Shown piece by piece: positions 6,744 to 14,917 of a stretch of DNA of 34,092 nt. The stretch is from CAZEAP01 sp964510315. Its GTDB lineage: Bacteria > Planctomycetota > Brocadiia > SM23-32. Position numbers and translations under genes: made by a program. Where the stretch lies: positions 1 to 34,092 of the forward strand of contig CAZEAP010000035.1 of the NCBI GenBank assembly GCA_964510315.1. The letters are read 5' to 3'. The notes beneath the pieces are model-generated. The model was not told where the DNA came from and searched no databases. It saw nothing but the letters and a program-made list of their open reading frames with translations. The number at the start of each line of letters is the position of its first letter. Positions within the stretch are counted from its first letter, which is position 1.

Positions 6744-9377
6744 ATGGCCGGTTCCGAGCACACGCCGATGATGCAGCAGTACCTGGCGTTCAAGAAGCAG
6801 CATGAGGACGCTGTGCTGCTGTTTCGGATGGGCGATTTCTACGAGGTGTTCTTCGAAGACGCCAAAACCTGCGCGCGGGAGCTGGGGCTGGCACTGACCA
6901 GCCGCGAGAAGGGCGAGAACGCGGTGCCCATGGCCGGTTTTCCCCACCACGCCGCCGACAACTACGTAAAGCGGCTCATCAAGGCCGGACACCGCGTCGC
7001 CATCTGCGAGCAGGTCCAGGATCCCGCCGAGGCCAGGGGGCTGGTCGATCGGGACGTCACCCGCGTTATGACCCCCGGAACCCTCACCGAGGAACACATC
7101 CTGGACAGCCGGACCAACAATTTCCTGGCGGCCGTCGCCCGCGGACCCTCGGGGGTCGGTCTCGCCTGGGTTGACCTATCCACCGGACGGTTCGAGGTTG
7201 AGGAGACGCCCGAAGAAACCCTGGAGGACAGCCTGCACCGGATCGCTGCCGCCGAGTGCCTGCTGCCGGAGGTCGACGACCGGGGGGAGGAAGATGCAGC
7301 TCCGCTGCGCGCCGGCCTCCCCCCGGAATGCATGGTCACCCGCCGGCCGCCCTGGGAGTTCACCCCCGAGGAGGGACGCCGGATACTGAACGATCACTTC
7401 GGAACCCACAACCTGGAGGGTTTCGGGCTGGACGGCATGGAGCCGGCCCTCGGCGCCGCCGGCGCCCTGATGTCCTACCTGCAGGAGACCCAGAGGGGAA
7501 CGCTCGGCCACATCCGAAAGGTGGAGCCCTTCGTGGAGGGGGAGTTCCTCGTGCTGGACAACACAACCCGGCGGAGCCTGGAACTGGTGGAAACCATCCG
7601 CGGCAGCGACCAGAAGGGAACCCTCCTGGACGTGCTGGATACGACCATCACCCCGATGGGGGCCCGCCTGATGAGGCGCTGGGTGCTGGCGCCGCTCAGA
7701 GACCGCTCGGACATCGAAGAGCGCCTGGACGCCGTCGAGGAACTCTCCGCGCACAAGCGACCCCGAAGCGACCTGTCGGAGGAGCTGAAGCGCGTATATG
7801 ACATCGAGCGACTGACCACCAAGATCCACTGCGGCCGGGCAAATGCCCGCGACCTGGTCGCCCTGCGGAGTTCCCTCGGACGCGTCCCCGCCCTGCGAGA
7901 GCTGCTGGAGGAGAGCGAAGCCGAACTGCTTCGGCAATGCTGCGAAGACCTCGACTCCCTGCCGCAGGTAGAGGGCCTCATAGGGGCGGCCATAAAACCC
8001 GACCCCCCGGCCACGCTCACCGAGGGCGGCATCATCCGCGACGGGTTCAACCCGGAGCTGGACCAGCTCCGCGGAACGGCCCGCCAGGGAAAGGAGTGGA
8101 TAGCGAAGTTCGAGAAGCAAGAGGCGGAGAGAACCGCCATTCCCTCCCTCAAAGTGGGCTACAACAAGGTCTTCGGCTATTACATAGAGGTTACCAACAC
8201 CCACAAGGACAAAGTCCCGGACGAATACATCCGCAAGCAAACCCTGAAGAACTCCGAGCGCTATATCACGCCCGAGCTTAAGGAACGAGAGTCCACCGTG
8301 CTGGGGGCTGGAGAACGCGCCAAAGAGCTGGAATACGAGGTCTTCCAGGAGGTGCGGGCGGAGGTGAGCGAGGCCACCGAGAGGCTGCAGGCCACCGCCG
8401 CCGCTGTGGCCGAGCTGGACGTGCTGGTGGCGCTGGCAAAGGGGGCGGCCGAGGCGGACTACACGCGGCCCCGGCTCACAGAAGAGCCCGTGCTCCACAT
8501 CTCCGAGGGTCGGCATCCGGTGTTGGAGCAGAGCCTGGAGGAGCAGTTCGTCCCCAATGACATCGAGATGGACCGAGAGCGGGTTCGCCTGCTGGTGATC
8601 ACGGGCCCCAACATGTCGGGCAAGAGCGTTTACATCCGGCAGACGGCGCTGATTGTTCTTATGGCGCAGATGGGTTCGTTCGTGCCGGCCACAGAGGCAA
8701 CGATAGGGCTGACCGACCGCATCTTCACCCGGGTGGGCGCCAGCGACGAGCAGCGCCGGGGACGCAGCACGTTCATGGTGGAGATGATCGAGGCGGCCAA
8801 CATCCTCAACAACGCCACGGAGCAGAGCCTGATCATCCTCGACGAGGTGGGGCGCGGGACCAGCACTTTCGACGGAGTGAGCATCGCCTGGGCGACCGCC
8901 GAGCATATACACGATGAGCTGAAAGCTCGGACCCTGTTTGCCACCCATTACCATGAGCTGGCCCAACTGGCCAATCGGCTGGAGGGCGTCCGCAACCTCA
9001 ACGTCGCCGTCAGGGAGTGGGAGGGTGAGGTGATCTTCCTCCACCGGGTGGTACCCGGCTCGACCGACCGCAGCTACGGCATCCACGTCGCCAAGCTGGC
9101 CGGCGTCCCCCGGGACGTGCTCCAGCGCGCCCGCCAGATACTGGCCATGCTGGAGGAGAATACCATGGGACCGGACGACCAGCCGCGCTTCGTCCCCAAA
9201 CGCCCCGAACAGGGACCTTCCGGCCCGCAAAACGTCCAGGTTCCGCTCTTCAAGCCGCTGGACTCCCGGGTGCGCGACAAACTGCTGGCGCTGAACGTCG
9301 ACCGGATGACACCGCTGGAGGCCCTCCAGGCCCTCAACGAGATCATCGAGGATCTCCGCCCCGAGCAGACCGACTGA
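6744..9377 (+). CDS. mutS: DNA mismatch repair protein MutS
   Basis: MutS1 recognises mismatches and small loops in DNA and triggers repair through MutL. The 877-residue product has all expected parts: the mismatch-binding loop GDFYEVFFEDA with the Phe-Tyr-Glu wedge at 32-34, the connector, the lever/clamp region (YNKVFGYYIEVT), and the ATPase with Walker A GPNMSGKS at 621-628, Walker B LIILDEVGRGTSTFDG and the ATHYHEL motif. The C-terminus keeps the helical dimer segment (TPLEALQALNEI). Length is close to the usual 850-880. The start is set by the promoter at 6675-6703; its Shine-Dalgarno sequence is weak. MutL is not in the window. Confidence 0.97.
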   Translation: MAGSEHTPMMQQYLAFKKQHEDAVLLFRMGDFYEVFFEDAKTCARELGLALTSREKGENAVPMAGFPHHAADNYVKRLIKAGHRVAICEQVQDPAEARGLVDRDVTRVMTPGTLTEEHILDSRTNNFLAAVARGPSGVGLAWVDLSTGRFEVEETPEETLEDSLHRIAAAECLLPEVDDRGEEDAAPLRAGLPPECMVTRRPPWEFTPEEGRRILNDHFGTHNLEGFGLDGMEPALGAAGALMSYLQETQRGTLGHIRKVEPFVEGEFLVLDNTTRRSLELVETIRGSDQKGTLLDVLDTTITPMGARLMRRWVLAPLRDRSDIEERLDAVEELSAHKRPRSDLSEELKRVYDIERLTTKIHCGRANARDLVALRSSLGRVPALRELLEESEAELLRQCCEDLDSLPQVEGLIGAAIKPDPPATLTEGGIIRDGFNPELDQLRGTARQGKEWIAKFEKQEAERTAIPSLKVGYNKVFGYYIEVTNTHKDKVPDEYIRKQTLKNSERYITPELKERESTVLGAGERAKELEYEVFQEVRAEVSEATERLQATAAAVAELDVLVALAKGAAEADYTRPRLTEEPVLHISEGRHPVLEQSLEEQFVPNDIEMDRERVRLLVITGPNMSGKSVYIRQTALIVLMAQMGSFVPATEATIGLTDRIFTRVGASDEQRRGRSTFMVEMIEAANILNNATEQSLIILDEVGRGTSTFDGVSIAWATAEHIHDELKARTLFATHYHELAQLANRLEGVRNLNVAVREWEGEVIFLHRVVPGSTDRSYGIHVAKLAGVPRDVLQRARQILAMLEENTMGPDDQPRFVPKRPEQGPSGPQNVQVPLFKPLDSRVRDKLLALNVDRMTPLEALQALNEIIEDLRPEQTD

Positions 9378-9412
9378 GACCCGGATTCTGCCCGGCAGTC
9401 CGGCATCCGGGG

Positions 9413-9673
9413 TCACGCGGGCTGCTTCCCCTCGGGGCCGATCTGCTTGCGGGCCAGCACGACCACGCTGCGTCCTCCCATCAGGGCCTCGCTCTGCATG
9501 TCGGCGCTGTATTTCTCCCGTCGAGCCCTGGACCACAACAGGGACCGGTAGATGCGGATCAGCCCGGCAAGTGGAGCCAGGAGCCACATCCGGCGCTTGG
9601 GCAGGCACGTCGTGAGGCGGAGGATTTTGAAACCCGTGTCGCTGAGCAGATACTTCAGCCGGGGTACCGTCAT
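9413..9673 (-). pseudogene. C-terminal remnant of a class I SAM-dependent methyltransferase
   Basis: Eighty-six codons from an ATG at 9673 encode only the last part of a methyltransferase fold: SPMTVPRLKYLLSDTGFKI corresponds to the helix before strand 6/7 in type 11-like methyltransferases, where HHxSPxTLxxLLxxxGF is typical. In the same frame upstream of the ATG the words HHHVSP continue the family motif, but the SAM-binding half (GxGxG) is absent, because the frame runs into the end of the Gfo/Idh gene at 9724. No Shine-Dalgarno sequence precedes the ATG. The simplest reading is a gene that lost its 5' part by deletion. An expressed small protein cannot be excluded. Confidence 0.55.
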
Positions 9674-9723
9674 GGGGGATACGTGGTGGTGGGCGCGCCC
9701 CCGGCCGGGGGGCTTGCAGCCTG

Positions 9724-10740
9724 TCAGACCTGGACCAGCCCGCCGGTTTCCACAGACTCCCTCTCCGCCTCGACCAGCCGGACCGACCGGGCGCTGGACT
9801 CGGGGGTGACCATCGCGGGCAGTTCGTCGTTCTTCACGCAGTTCAGGAAATAAGCGATCTCCTTCTCGTAGCCGTCTTTGTGGGGCAGCTCGGGCTGCTC
9901 AACTCCCGCGTCGGTGTACTCCAGCAGCCCGTGTCCCTCGGCGGTGCTGTATGCCAGGCAGCCCTCCTCGAATGCGGCCATGAAGCGGGCCTCGAAACCG
10001 AAACCGGCGGGCATGGCCAGGTTGGCTCCGGCGCGGACGGCCAGCCTGTCCTCGTAGAGGTAGATGCTGTCGACAACGTCCCAGCCGCCGCTGGGGCCTT
10101 TTGCGCCGGTCGAGCAGACCCTCGGCGGAGTCCCCAGCAGGTAATTGATGAAGTCGGCGTCGTGAACGTGAAGGTCCAGGATGCCTCCGCCGCTTCTGTG
10201 GGCGTCCAGCAGCCAGCCGTCCCAGGACCACTGCGGCGGCGCGGTGCCCCGCCACATCTCCAGTTGGAGAAGCCGTCCCAGCCGACCGGACTCCATCGTC
10301 TCGTTGAGGTATTCGTAGGGCGGGAAGAAGCGGATGCACTGGGCAACCATGAATTTGCCCTCGGCGTCCGCGGCGGCCTCCAGCACCCGCCCGCACTCCT
10401 CGTGGGTCAGGGCCATCGGTTTCTCGCAGAGCACGTGCTTGCCCGCCTCCAGCGCCCGCACGCAGTAGTCGGCGTGGAGGAAAGTGGGCAGGCAGAGGTC
10501 CACCATCTCCACGCCCGGATCGTCAATTAACTCGTCTCCATCGGTGTAGAGGCTCTGACGGTCGGGGTCGATGTTGCCCCCGCCCTCGCCCACGTTGATC
10601 TCCTGGACACTCTCCCCCGGCCGCAGCTTCTCCTCCACCACGTCGGCCACGGCGACGACTTCGGCCTCGTGCATCTGCTGGTAGCATCCGAGGTGCCGGT
10701 TGCCCATGCCGCCCAGACCTATAATGCCTACCTTAATCAT
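9724..10740 (-). CDS. Gfo/Idh/MocA family NAD(P)-dependent oxidoreductase
   Basis: Members of this family oxidise or reduce sugars, inositols and related compounds with NAD(P). The 338-residue product has the N-terminal Rossmann motif GLGGMG (8-13), the EKPMA signature (106-110), in which the Lys is catalytic in the family, and a GGGILDLHVHDADF stretch (183-196) that carries the conserved Asp/His of the C-terminal domain. ATG 10740 has GGAGGG about 8 nt upstream; an in-frame start 24 nt further up is less well placed. Substrate specificity cannot be read from the sequence. It is divergent from lpxK with overlapping promoters, and a methyltransferase fragment abuts its stop codon. Confidence 0.9.
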   Translation of the reverse strand: MIKVGIIGLGGMGNRHLGCYQQMHEAEVVAVADVVEEKLRPGESVQEINVGEGGGNIDPDRQSLYTDGDELIDDPGVEMVDLCLPTFLHADYCVRALEAGKHVLCEKPMALTHEECGRVLEAAADAEGKFMVAQCIRFFPPYEYLNETMESGRLGRLLQLEMWRGTAPPQWSWDGWLLDAHRSGGGILDLHVHDADFINYLLGTPPRVCSTGAKGPSGGWDVVDSIYLYEDRLAVRAGANLAMPAGFGFEARFMAAFEEGCLAYSTAEGHGLLEYTDAGVEQPELPHKDGYEKEIAYFLNCVKNDELPAMVTPESSARSVRLVEAERESVETGGLVQV

Positions 10741-10766
10741 GGGGCGACCCTCCGCGAAGTTCATTC

Positions 10767-10795
10767 TTGCCCCGTCTGGAACTTACCGGTATTTT
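10767..10795 (+). promoter_or_regulatory. lpxK promoter
   Basis: TTGCCC (10767-10772), 17-nt spacer, TATTTT (10790-10795). The transcript would begin near 10802, so starts upstream of that are excluded. Its -10 overlaps the opposite promoter by five bases. Confidence 0.6.
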
Positions 10796-10818
10796 AGGGG
10801 AGGAATCCCGGTATGCAA
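10791..10818 (-). promoter_or_regulatory. Gfo/Idh gene promoter
   Basis: Minus strand TTGCAT (10818-10813), 16-nt spacer, TAAAAT (10796-10791). With the lpxK promoter it forms a bidirectional unit sharing one AT-rich -10 block (TATTTTA on the plus strand). Confidence 0.6.
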
Positions 10819-10858
10819 CACGGACCGCCCTTCTTCTCAGGCAGCGGAGAAGAATCCG

Positions 10859-11935
10859 TTGGGTATCCGCGCTAACCTGTTTCGACTGCACCGCAGGGTG
10901 ATCGATCCGAACTGCCGGGGTCCGTTGCTGGCGGTGCTGCGGGGGCTTCTCCGCTCCGCTTCCGTGCCCTACGGGCTGGTGGTTCGCCTGCGAAACGCCC
11001 TCTACAGCCGGGGCTGGCGGGGCAGCCGACGTGCGCCGGTTCCGGTCCTGAGCGTGGGAAACATTACGGCCGGCGGCACGGGGAAGACGCCCCTGGTTGC
11101 CTGGCTGGCGCGCCTGATGATCATCCATAATCTGCGGCCCGCCGTCCTTTCCCGCGGCTACGGCCGACAACGCGGGGACATTGACGACGAGAACGTCATG
11201 CTGGCCGGCATGCTGCAAGACGTCCCCGTGGTGGTAAACCCGGACCGGGTGGCCGGGGCGAAGACGGCCGTGCGGCGCCACGATGCGGACGTCCTCATCC
11301 TGGACGACGGCTTCCAGCACAGGCGCATCGCCCGGGATTTGGACATCGTGCTGATCGATTCGCTGTGTCCCTTCGGTGGGAGGCACCTGCTGCCGCGGGG
11401 CCTGTTGCGCGAACCGCTGAAGGAACTTCGTCGGGCCGACCTGCTCCTGCTGACCCGGACGTCGCTGGTGGAGGCGGAGCGTCGGGAAGAGCTGAAGGAA
11501 GAACTGGAGGACCTCGCCCCGGCCGCACCGGTGGCCCGCTGCCGCAACGTGCCCTCCGGGCTCCGACGCCTGGGCGCAGGACCCGACGAGGTGGGACGCC
11601 TGCGCACCGGGGATTGGGCGGCGTTCTGCGGGATTGGCAACCCGGATGCCTTTCGCCTGACCCTGGAGCGGCTCGGGTGCCGGCTCGCCCTGTTCCGGGA
11701 GTTCTCCGACCATCAGCGGTACGAAGAAGAGCAACTGCGCGAGCTGCAGGAGGCGGCCGCCGAAGCCGGCTGCGACGGCCTCGTCACCACCGAGAAAGAC
11801 GCCGTAAAAGTGGCAGGACTCCTGGAGCCCAACGATGAGCCGGCCTTCTATGCCCTCCAGGTGGAACTGGAATTCACCGAAGGCTCCGCCGCCCTCACCA
11901 CCGCCATACTGGAGGCCGTGGGAAAGACGCTCTGA
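10859..11935 (+). CDS. lpxK: tetraacyldisaccharide 4'-kinase
   Basis: LpxK phosphorylates the 4' position of the tetraacyl disaccharide in lipid A synthesis at the inner face of the cytoplasmic membrane. The product carries the family's N-terminal amphipathic and hydrophobic segment (LLRSASVPYGLVVRLRNALY), the P-loop VGNITAGGTGKTP (about 66-78), the SRGYGR motif, VNPDR and LDDGFQHRR. From TTG 10859, which follows GCGGAGA, it is 358 residues, near the usual 320-360. GTG at the later VIDPN is an alternative; earlier starts precede the inferred transcription start. It is the main evidence in the window for an LPS-containing outer membrane. The other raetz-pathway genes are not here. Confidence 0.93.
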   Translation: MGIRANLFRLHRRVIDPNCRGPLLAVLRGLLRSASVPYGLVVRLRNALYSRGWRGSRRAPVPVLSVGNITAGGTGKTPLVAWLARLMIIHNLRPAVLSRGYGRQRGDIDDENVMLAGMLQDVPVVVNPDRVAGAKTAVRRHDADVLILDDGFQHRRIARDLDIVLIDSLCPFGGRHLLPRGLLREPLKELRRADLLLLTRTSLVEAERREELKEELEDLAPAAPVARCRNVPSGLRRLGAGPDEVGRLRTGDWAAFCGIGNPDAFRLTLERLGCRLALFREFSDHQRYEEEQLRELQEAAAEAGCDGLVTTEKDAVKVAGLLEPNDEPAFYALQVELEFTEGSAALTTAILEAVGKTL

Positions 11936-11966
11936 GCGCGCTGCTGCTCTGACGCCGGGAGGGGGC

Positions 11967-12854
11967 TCAGTCCTCCCGAAAGCAGGCAGTAACTTCCCAG
12001 TAGCGTTCGAAGAAACGGTCCGGGTTGACGGTGGCCGCGATGCGGTGCGGGCCTTCCTCCAGCTCCTCGAAGCGGGTCTCTCCGAAGGTCTCGCCCCGCT
12101 CCAGGTCCACGGTGACGATGCCCTGCCGGTACTCACAGATGCCGGGCTCGAAGATGCAGGCCGCCGCCAGAGGGTCGTGGAACGTGATGGACTCCCGCTC
12201 CCGGAACCAGACCTCGGCCATGTCCCGCACCACCTCGAACGGGCCGCCGCGGAACTTCTCCCGGCATTCCTCGGCGGGCAGGGTGCAGTGACGGGTGACG
12301 TCCAGTCCGTAGGCCACCAGCTCCGGCACGTCGGCGCTGAAGACCAGCTCCGTTGAGATGGGGTCGCCGCCGGTGTTCCACTCCGCCTTCCCGCCGATGT
12401 AATACCCGCCCATCATGACCAGGCGCTTCAGCATGCCGGCCGCCTCCGGGTCCGTGGCGAACAGAAGTCCGGCATTGGTCAACGGGCCGACGGTCAGGAG
12501 CGTTATCTCCCCCGGTCGCTCCCGTATAGTCCGCCGGAGGAACTCCACCGCCGCGTAGGGCTGGAAGTCGGTGCCGTGCTCCCAGCGACCCAGCACCTCC
12601 GCCTGCGGTGCTTTCGGTTGGCGCTGTTCCAGCAGGACGGCCCGGTCGCACCCGCTGAAGATCGGCACGTCGCTGCGGCCCGCGGCGCCACAGACGGCGT
12701 CGGCCAGCATTGCGCGCTTCTGCGGCTCGCCGGTGACCGTAGTGACGCCCAGCAGGTCGCAGCGCGGCTCCGCCAGCAGGTAGGTCAGGCAGACTGCATC
12801 GTCAATGTCCGAACCGATGTCGGTGTCCAGCAACAGGGGAACCTGTTTGTCCAC
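11967..12854 (-). CDS. nucleoside hydrolase (inosine-uridine preferring family)
   Basis: This family hydrolyses ribonucleosides to base and ribose using Ca2+. The protein (295 residues) opens with the calcium-binding DTDIGSDIDDA (10-20), and has LLTVGPLTNAG, VMMGG and a C-terminal TFHDPLAAA with the catalytic-site histidine and metal-binding aspartate. The substrate loop reads AEWNTGGDP instead of the common AEFN..DP, so specificity may differ. GTG 12854 is chosen because AAGGGAGC lies about 9 nt before it; the open frame to 12914 is repeat sequence. It is convergent with lpxK (31 nt between stops). The dispersed repeat copy C sits directly upstream and may contribute a promoter. Confidence 0.92.
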   Translation of the reverse strand: MDKQVPLLLDTDIGSDIDDAVCLTYLLAEPRCDLLGVTTVTGEPQKRAMLADAVCGAAGRSDVPIFSGCDRAVLLEQRQPKAPQAEVLGRWEHGTDFQPYAAVEFLRRTIRERPGEITLLTVGPLTNAGLLFATDPEAAGMLKRLVMMGGYYIGGKAEWNTGGDPISTELVFSADVPELVAYGLDVTRHCTLPAEECREKFRGGPFEVVRDMAEVWFRERESITFHDPLAAACIFEPGICEYRQGIVTVDLERGETFGETRFEELEEGPHRIAATVNPDRFFERYWEVTACFRED

Positions 12855-12880
12855 GGCGTTTGCTCCCTTCTCTGACTTCG

Positions 12881-12999
12881 GGGTGCTCTGTAGAAAGCAT
12901 CCATCGGCACTCAAATCGGCCCGGCGCCTCTCACGCCGTCATGCTGAGGCGCTTTCTCTTCAGGCGCCGAACGCATCTCGCCGGTCTGCCACGCCGTAC
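12881..12999 (-). repeat. dispersed intergenic repeat, copy C
   Basis: The inverted relative of copies A and B, including GCGAGATGCGTTCGGCGCC, CGCCTCAGCATGACG and the terminal GCCGATTTGAGTGCCGATGG with TTTCTACAGAGCACC. Its downstream end is 26 bp from the nucleoside hydrolase GTG. Minus strand TTGAGT (12914-12909), 16 nt, TACAGA (12892-12887) could be the promoter of that gene. Confidence 0.85.
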
Positions 13000-13169
13000 C
13001 TTACCGTACCCGCCGCCCCATGGCCACCCCACCGAACCACGAGATTCCCGCCACAGGCAGGTAAACTTCGCTCGCTGAAAGTGCGCCCGCTCAGAAAGAC
13101 GTCCTGGGCGGCGGATCAAGTGCAGAACCGGCGAGCCTGGCGGAAATGCCGGCGAGAGGCGGGAAAAAG
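13000..13169. other. intergenic DNA between repeat copy C and tRNA-Leu
   Basis: No gene seen. Together with copy C it makes a gap of about 315 bp without coding sequence. A short T run (minus strand CTTTTT) directly follows the tRNA CCA end and could help end its transcript. Confidence 0.7.
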
Positions 13170-13258
<89 letters not shown>

Positions 13259-13353
13259 ACCCTTCGAAGCTCATTATGGAAAATCCCCCTCTATTTGTCA
13301 AGTTTTCCGGCCGGGGCGGCCTTCCCGTGCCGGCCGAAAGGGGTGCTGCCGGC

Positions 13354-13382
13354 TTGCGTCTGCGGCGCGTCTGGCGGATAAT
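13354..13382 (+). promoter_or_regulatory. dprA promoter
   Basis: TTGCGT (13354-13359), 17-nt spacer, GATAAT (13377-13382). The start of transcription near 13389 leaves a leader of about 36 nt. Confidence 0.55.
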
Positions 13383-13424
13383 CGGCCCCTCCGCGGCGAA
13401 CAGTTCAGTTGAAGGGAGCCGTCG

Positions 13425-14561
13425 TTGGGTCACCACGCCGAGAAAACTCTGGCGCTGCTGAAGCTTTCCCTCTGCCGCGGTGTGGGCAACGGCGTGATCC
13501 ATGCCTTGCTGGAGCACTTCAGTTCGCCCGGGGAGGCCCTCGCCGCGCCGCAGGACGAACTGCTGCAGGTCGCGGGCGTCGGCCTCGAAGCAGCCGAAGC
13601 CATCCGCCGGGGTCCGGCCGAGGAGGACGTCGAGCGAGAGCTGGACCTGGCCGAGCGGCATCGGACGCGCCTGGTGCCGATCTTCTCCGAGGACTATCCG
13701 CGTCCGCTGACCTACCTGGACGCGGCCGCCCCGCCCCTGTTGCGCATCCGGGGCGAGTATCACCGGGAGGACGCCCTGGCCATGGCCGTGGTCGGTGCTC
13801 GCCGCTGCAGCCAGTACGGGCGGGGCCAGGCGACGCGCTTTTCCGGCCAGCTTGTCTCGATGGGCTTTACCGTGGTCAGCGGGCTGGCCCGGGGCGTGGA
13901 TTCGGCCGGGCATCGCGGCGCGCTCGCGGCCAAAGGCCGAACCCTGGCCGTGCTGGGGCAGGGGCTGGCCACCGAACTACCGCCGAAGCGCATGAAGCTG
14001 GCCCACCGGATACTGGAAAACGGCGCGCTGATCAGCGAACTTCCAATGCATGTCTCGCCGAAGCCCGGCAATTTCCCCCCGCGCAACCGCCTGATCAGCG
14101 GGCTCTCCCTCGGAGTTGTCGTCGTGGAGGCCGGCGGCCGCAGCGGCAGCCTCATCACCGCCCGTCACGCCGGGGAACAGGGCAAAACGGTCTTCGCCGT
14201 GCCCGGCCGGGTGGACAGCCCGGTCAGCCGTGGCTGCCACGCTCTGATCCGCGACGGGGCTGTGCTTGTGGAGGGCGCCCGGGACGTGGTGGACGAATTG
14301 GGACCGCTGAGCGACCCCATCGACCTGCCAACCCCGGAGGAGTCAGAAGAACCGGCCGAGCCGCTGCAGGACCCTCGTTCACTCTCGCTCAACCCGCGCG
14401 AGCAGCGCATATACGGGCTGGTCGGCCGCACGCCGCTGCACATCGACCAGATAGCCGCGGAGGCGGAGCTGCCCGCTTCCATCGTCTCCAGCACGCTCCT
14501 GACGCTGGAGATAAGGGGTCTGATCAGCCAGACGCCGGGGCAGTGTTACGTGCGCAGGTAA
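13425..14561 (+). CDS. dprA: DNA processing protein DprA (Smf)
   Basis: DprA binds incoming single-stranded DNA during natural transformation and loads RecA. The 378-residue protein has an N-terminal helix-hairpin-helix/SAM-like part (10-60), the Rossmann-like core with VVGARRCSQYG (122-132), SGLARGVDSAGH (from 152), LGQGL, PPRNRLISGLS and EAGGRSGSLITA, and a C-terminal winged-helix segment (about 312-376) typical of many DprA proteins. The start is TTG 13425 with GAAGGGAG at about 6 nt; no ATG suits the family N-terminus better. The promoter of the next gene lies just after the stop. Together with pilT at the end of the window it hints at, but does not prove, competence. Confidence 0.95.
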   Translation: MGHHAEKTLALLKLSLCRGVGNGVIHALLEHFSSPGEALAAPQDELLQVAGVGLEAAEAIRRGPAEEDVERELDLAERHRTRLVPIFSEDYPRPLTYLDAAAPPLLRIRGEYHREDALAMAVVGARRCSQYGRGQATRFSGQLVSMGFTVVSGLARGVDSAGHRGALAAKGRTLAVLGQGLATELPPKRMKLAHRILENGALISELPMHVSPKPGNFPPRNRLISGLSLGVVVVEAGGRSGSLITARHAGEQGKTVFAVPGRVDSPVSRGCHALIRDGAVLVEGARDVVDELGPLSDPIDLPTPEESEEPAEPLQDPRSLSLNPREQRIYGLVGRTPLHIDQIAAEAELPASIVSSTLLTLEIRGLISQTPGQCYVRR

Positions 14562-14571
14562 GCCGGCTTTC

Positions 14572-14600
14572 TTGACAGCCCGCCGAGTGCATGCTGCAAT
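14572..14600 (+). promoter_or_regulatory. promoter of the small gene after dprA
   Basis: TTGACA (14572-14577), 17-nt spacer, TGCAAT (14595-14600). The predicted start near 14607 lies downstream of the ATG at 14591 and so rules that start out for this transcript. Confidence 0.65.
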
Positions 14601-14629
14601 GGGTGGAACTGAACAAGGGGAGATGCCTC

Positions 14630-14917
14630 GTGCCCGAGCCGTCCGGCAAACCGCAACTGGAAGACCTGGTCGGGGAGGAAGTCATCCTCGACGTTGCCGC
14701 GCCCATGGCCTACGTGGGCTCCCTCCGGGCCGTCGGGAAGCAGGTGCTGGTGCTGGAGAACGCGGACGTGCACTTCTGCGAAGACTCCGAGAGCACCATG
14801 GAGGTTTACCTGCTGGAGACGCGGAAGAACGCGGTCCGGCCCAACCGGGCCGTGGTGCACGTCCTGCGCGACAAGGTGGTCAGCGTCTCCCGGCTGGAAG
14901 ACGTTATCCTGTATTGA
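14630..14917 (+). CDS. conserved-looking small protein, possibly Sm-like/beta-barrel
   Basis: The 95-residue product is taken from GTG 14630 because AAGGGGAGA precedes it by 7 nt, whereas ATG 14591 has no such signal and lies upstream of the predicted transcription start. The first half (VGEEVILDVAAPMAYVGSL, VLVLENADVHFCED) is a run of short beta strands with the look of an Sm/LSM-type small barrel, which is a weak, by-eye comparison. The second half (VRPNRAVVHVLRDKVVSVSR) ends in LEDVILY. I believe similar uncharacterised proteins exist in Planctomycetota, but cannot confirm it here. Its 3' end overlaps that of the pseudokinase gene by 14 bp. Confidence 0.6.
   Translation: MPEPSGKPQLEDLVGEEVILDVAAPMAYVGSLRAVGKQVLVLENADVHFCEDSESTMEVYLLETRKNAVRPNRAVVHVLRDKVVSVSRLEDVILY

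Noticed and set aside
9378..9416. Terminator after mutS (GACCCGGAT..ATCCGGGGTC)
   Set aside because: The stem is imperfect, the loop is long and there is no T tract; too weak to annotate.
7176..9608. Long open frame antisense to mutS
   Set aside because: Codons mirror the GC-rich third positions of mutS; no family motif; mutS on the other strand is beyond doubt.
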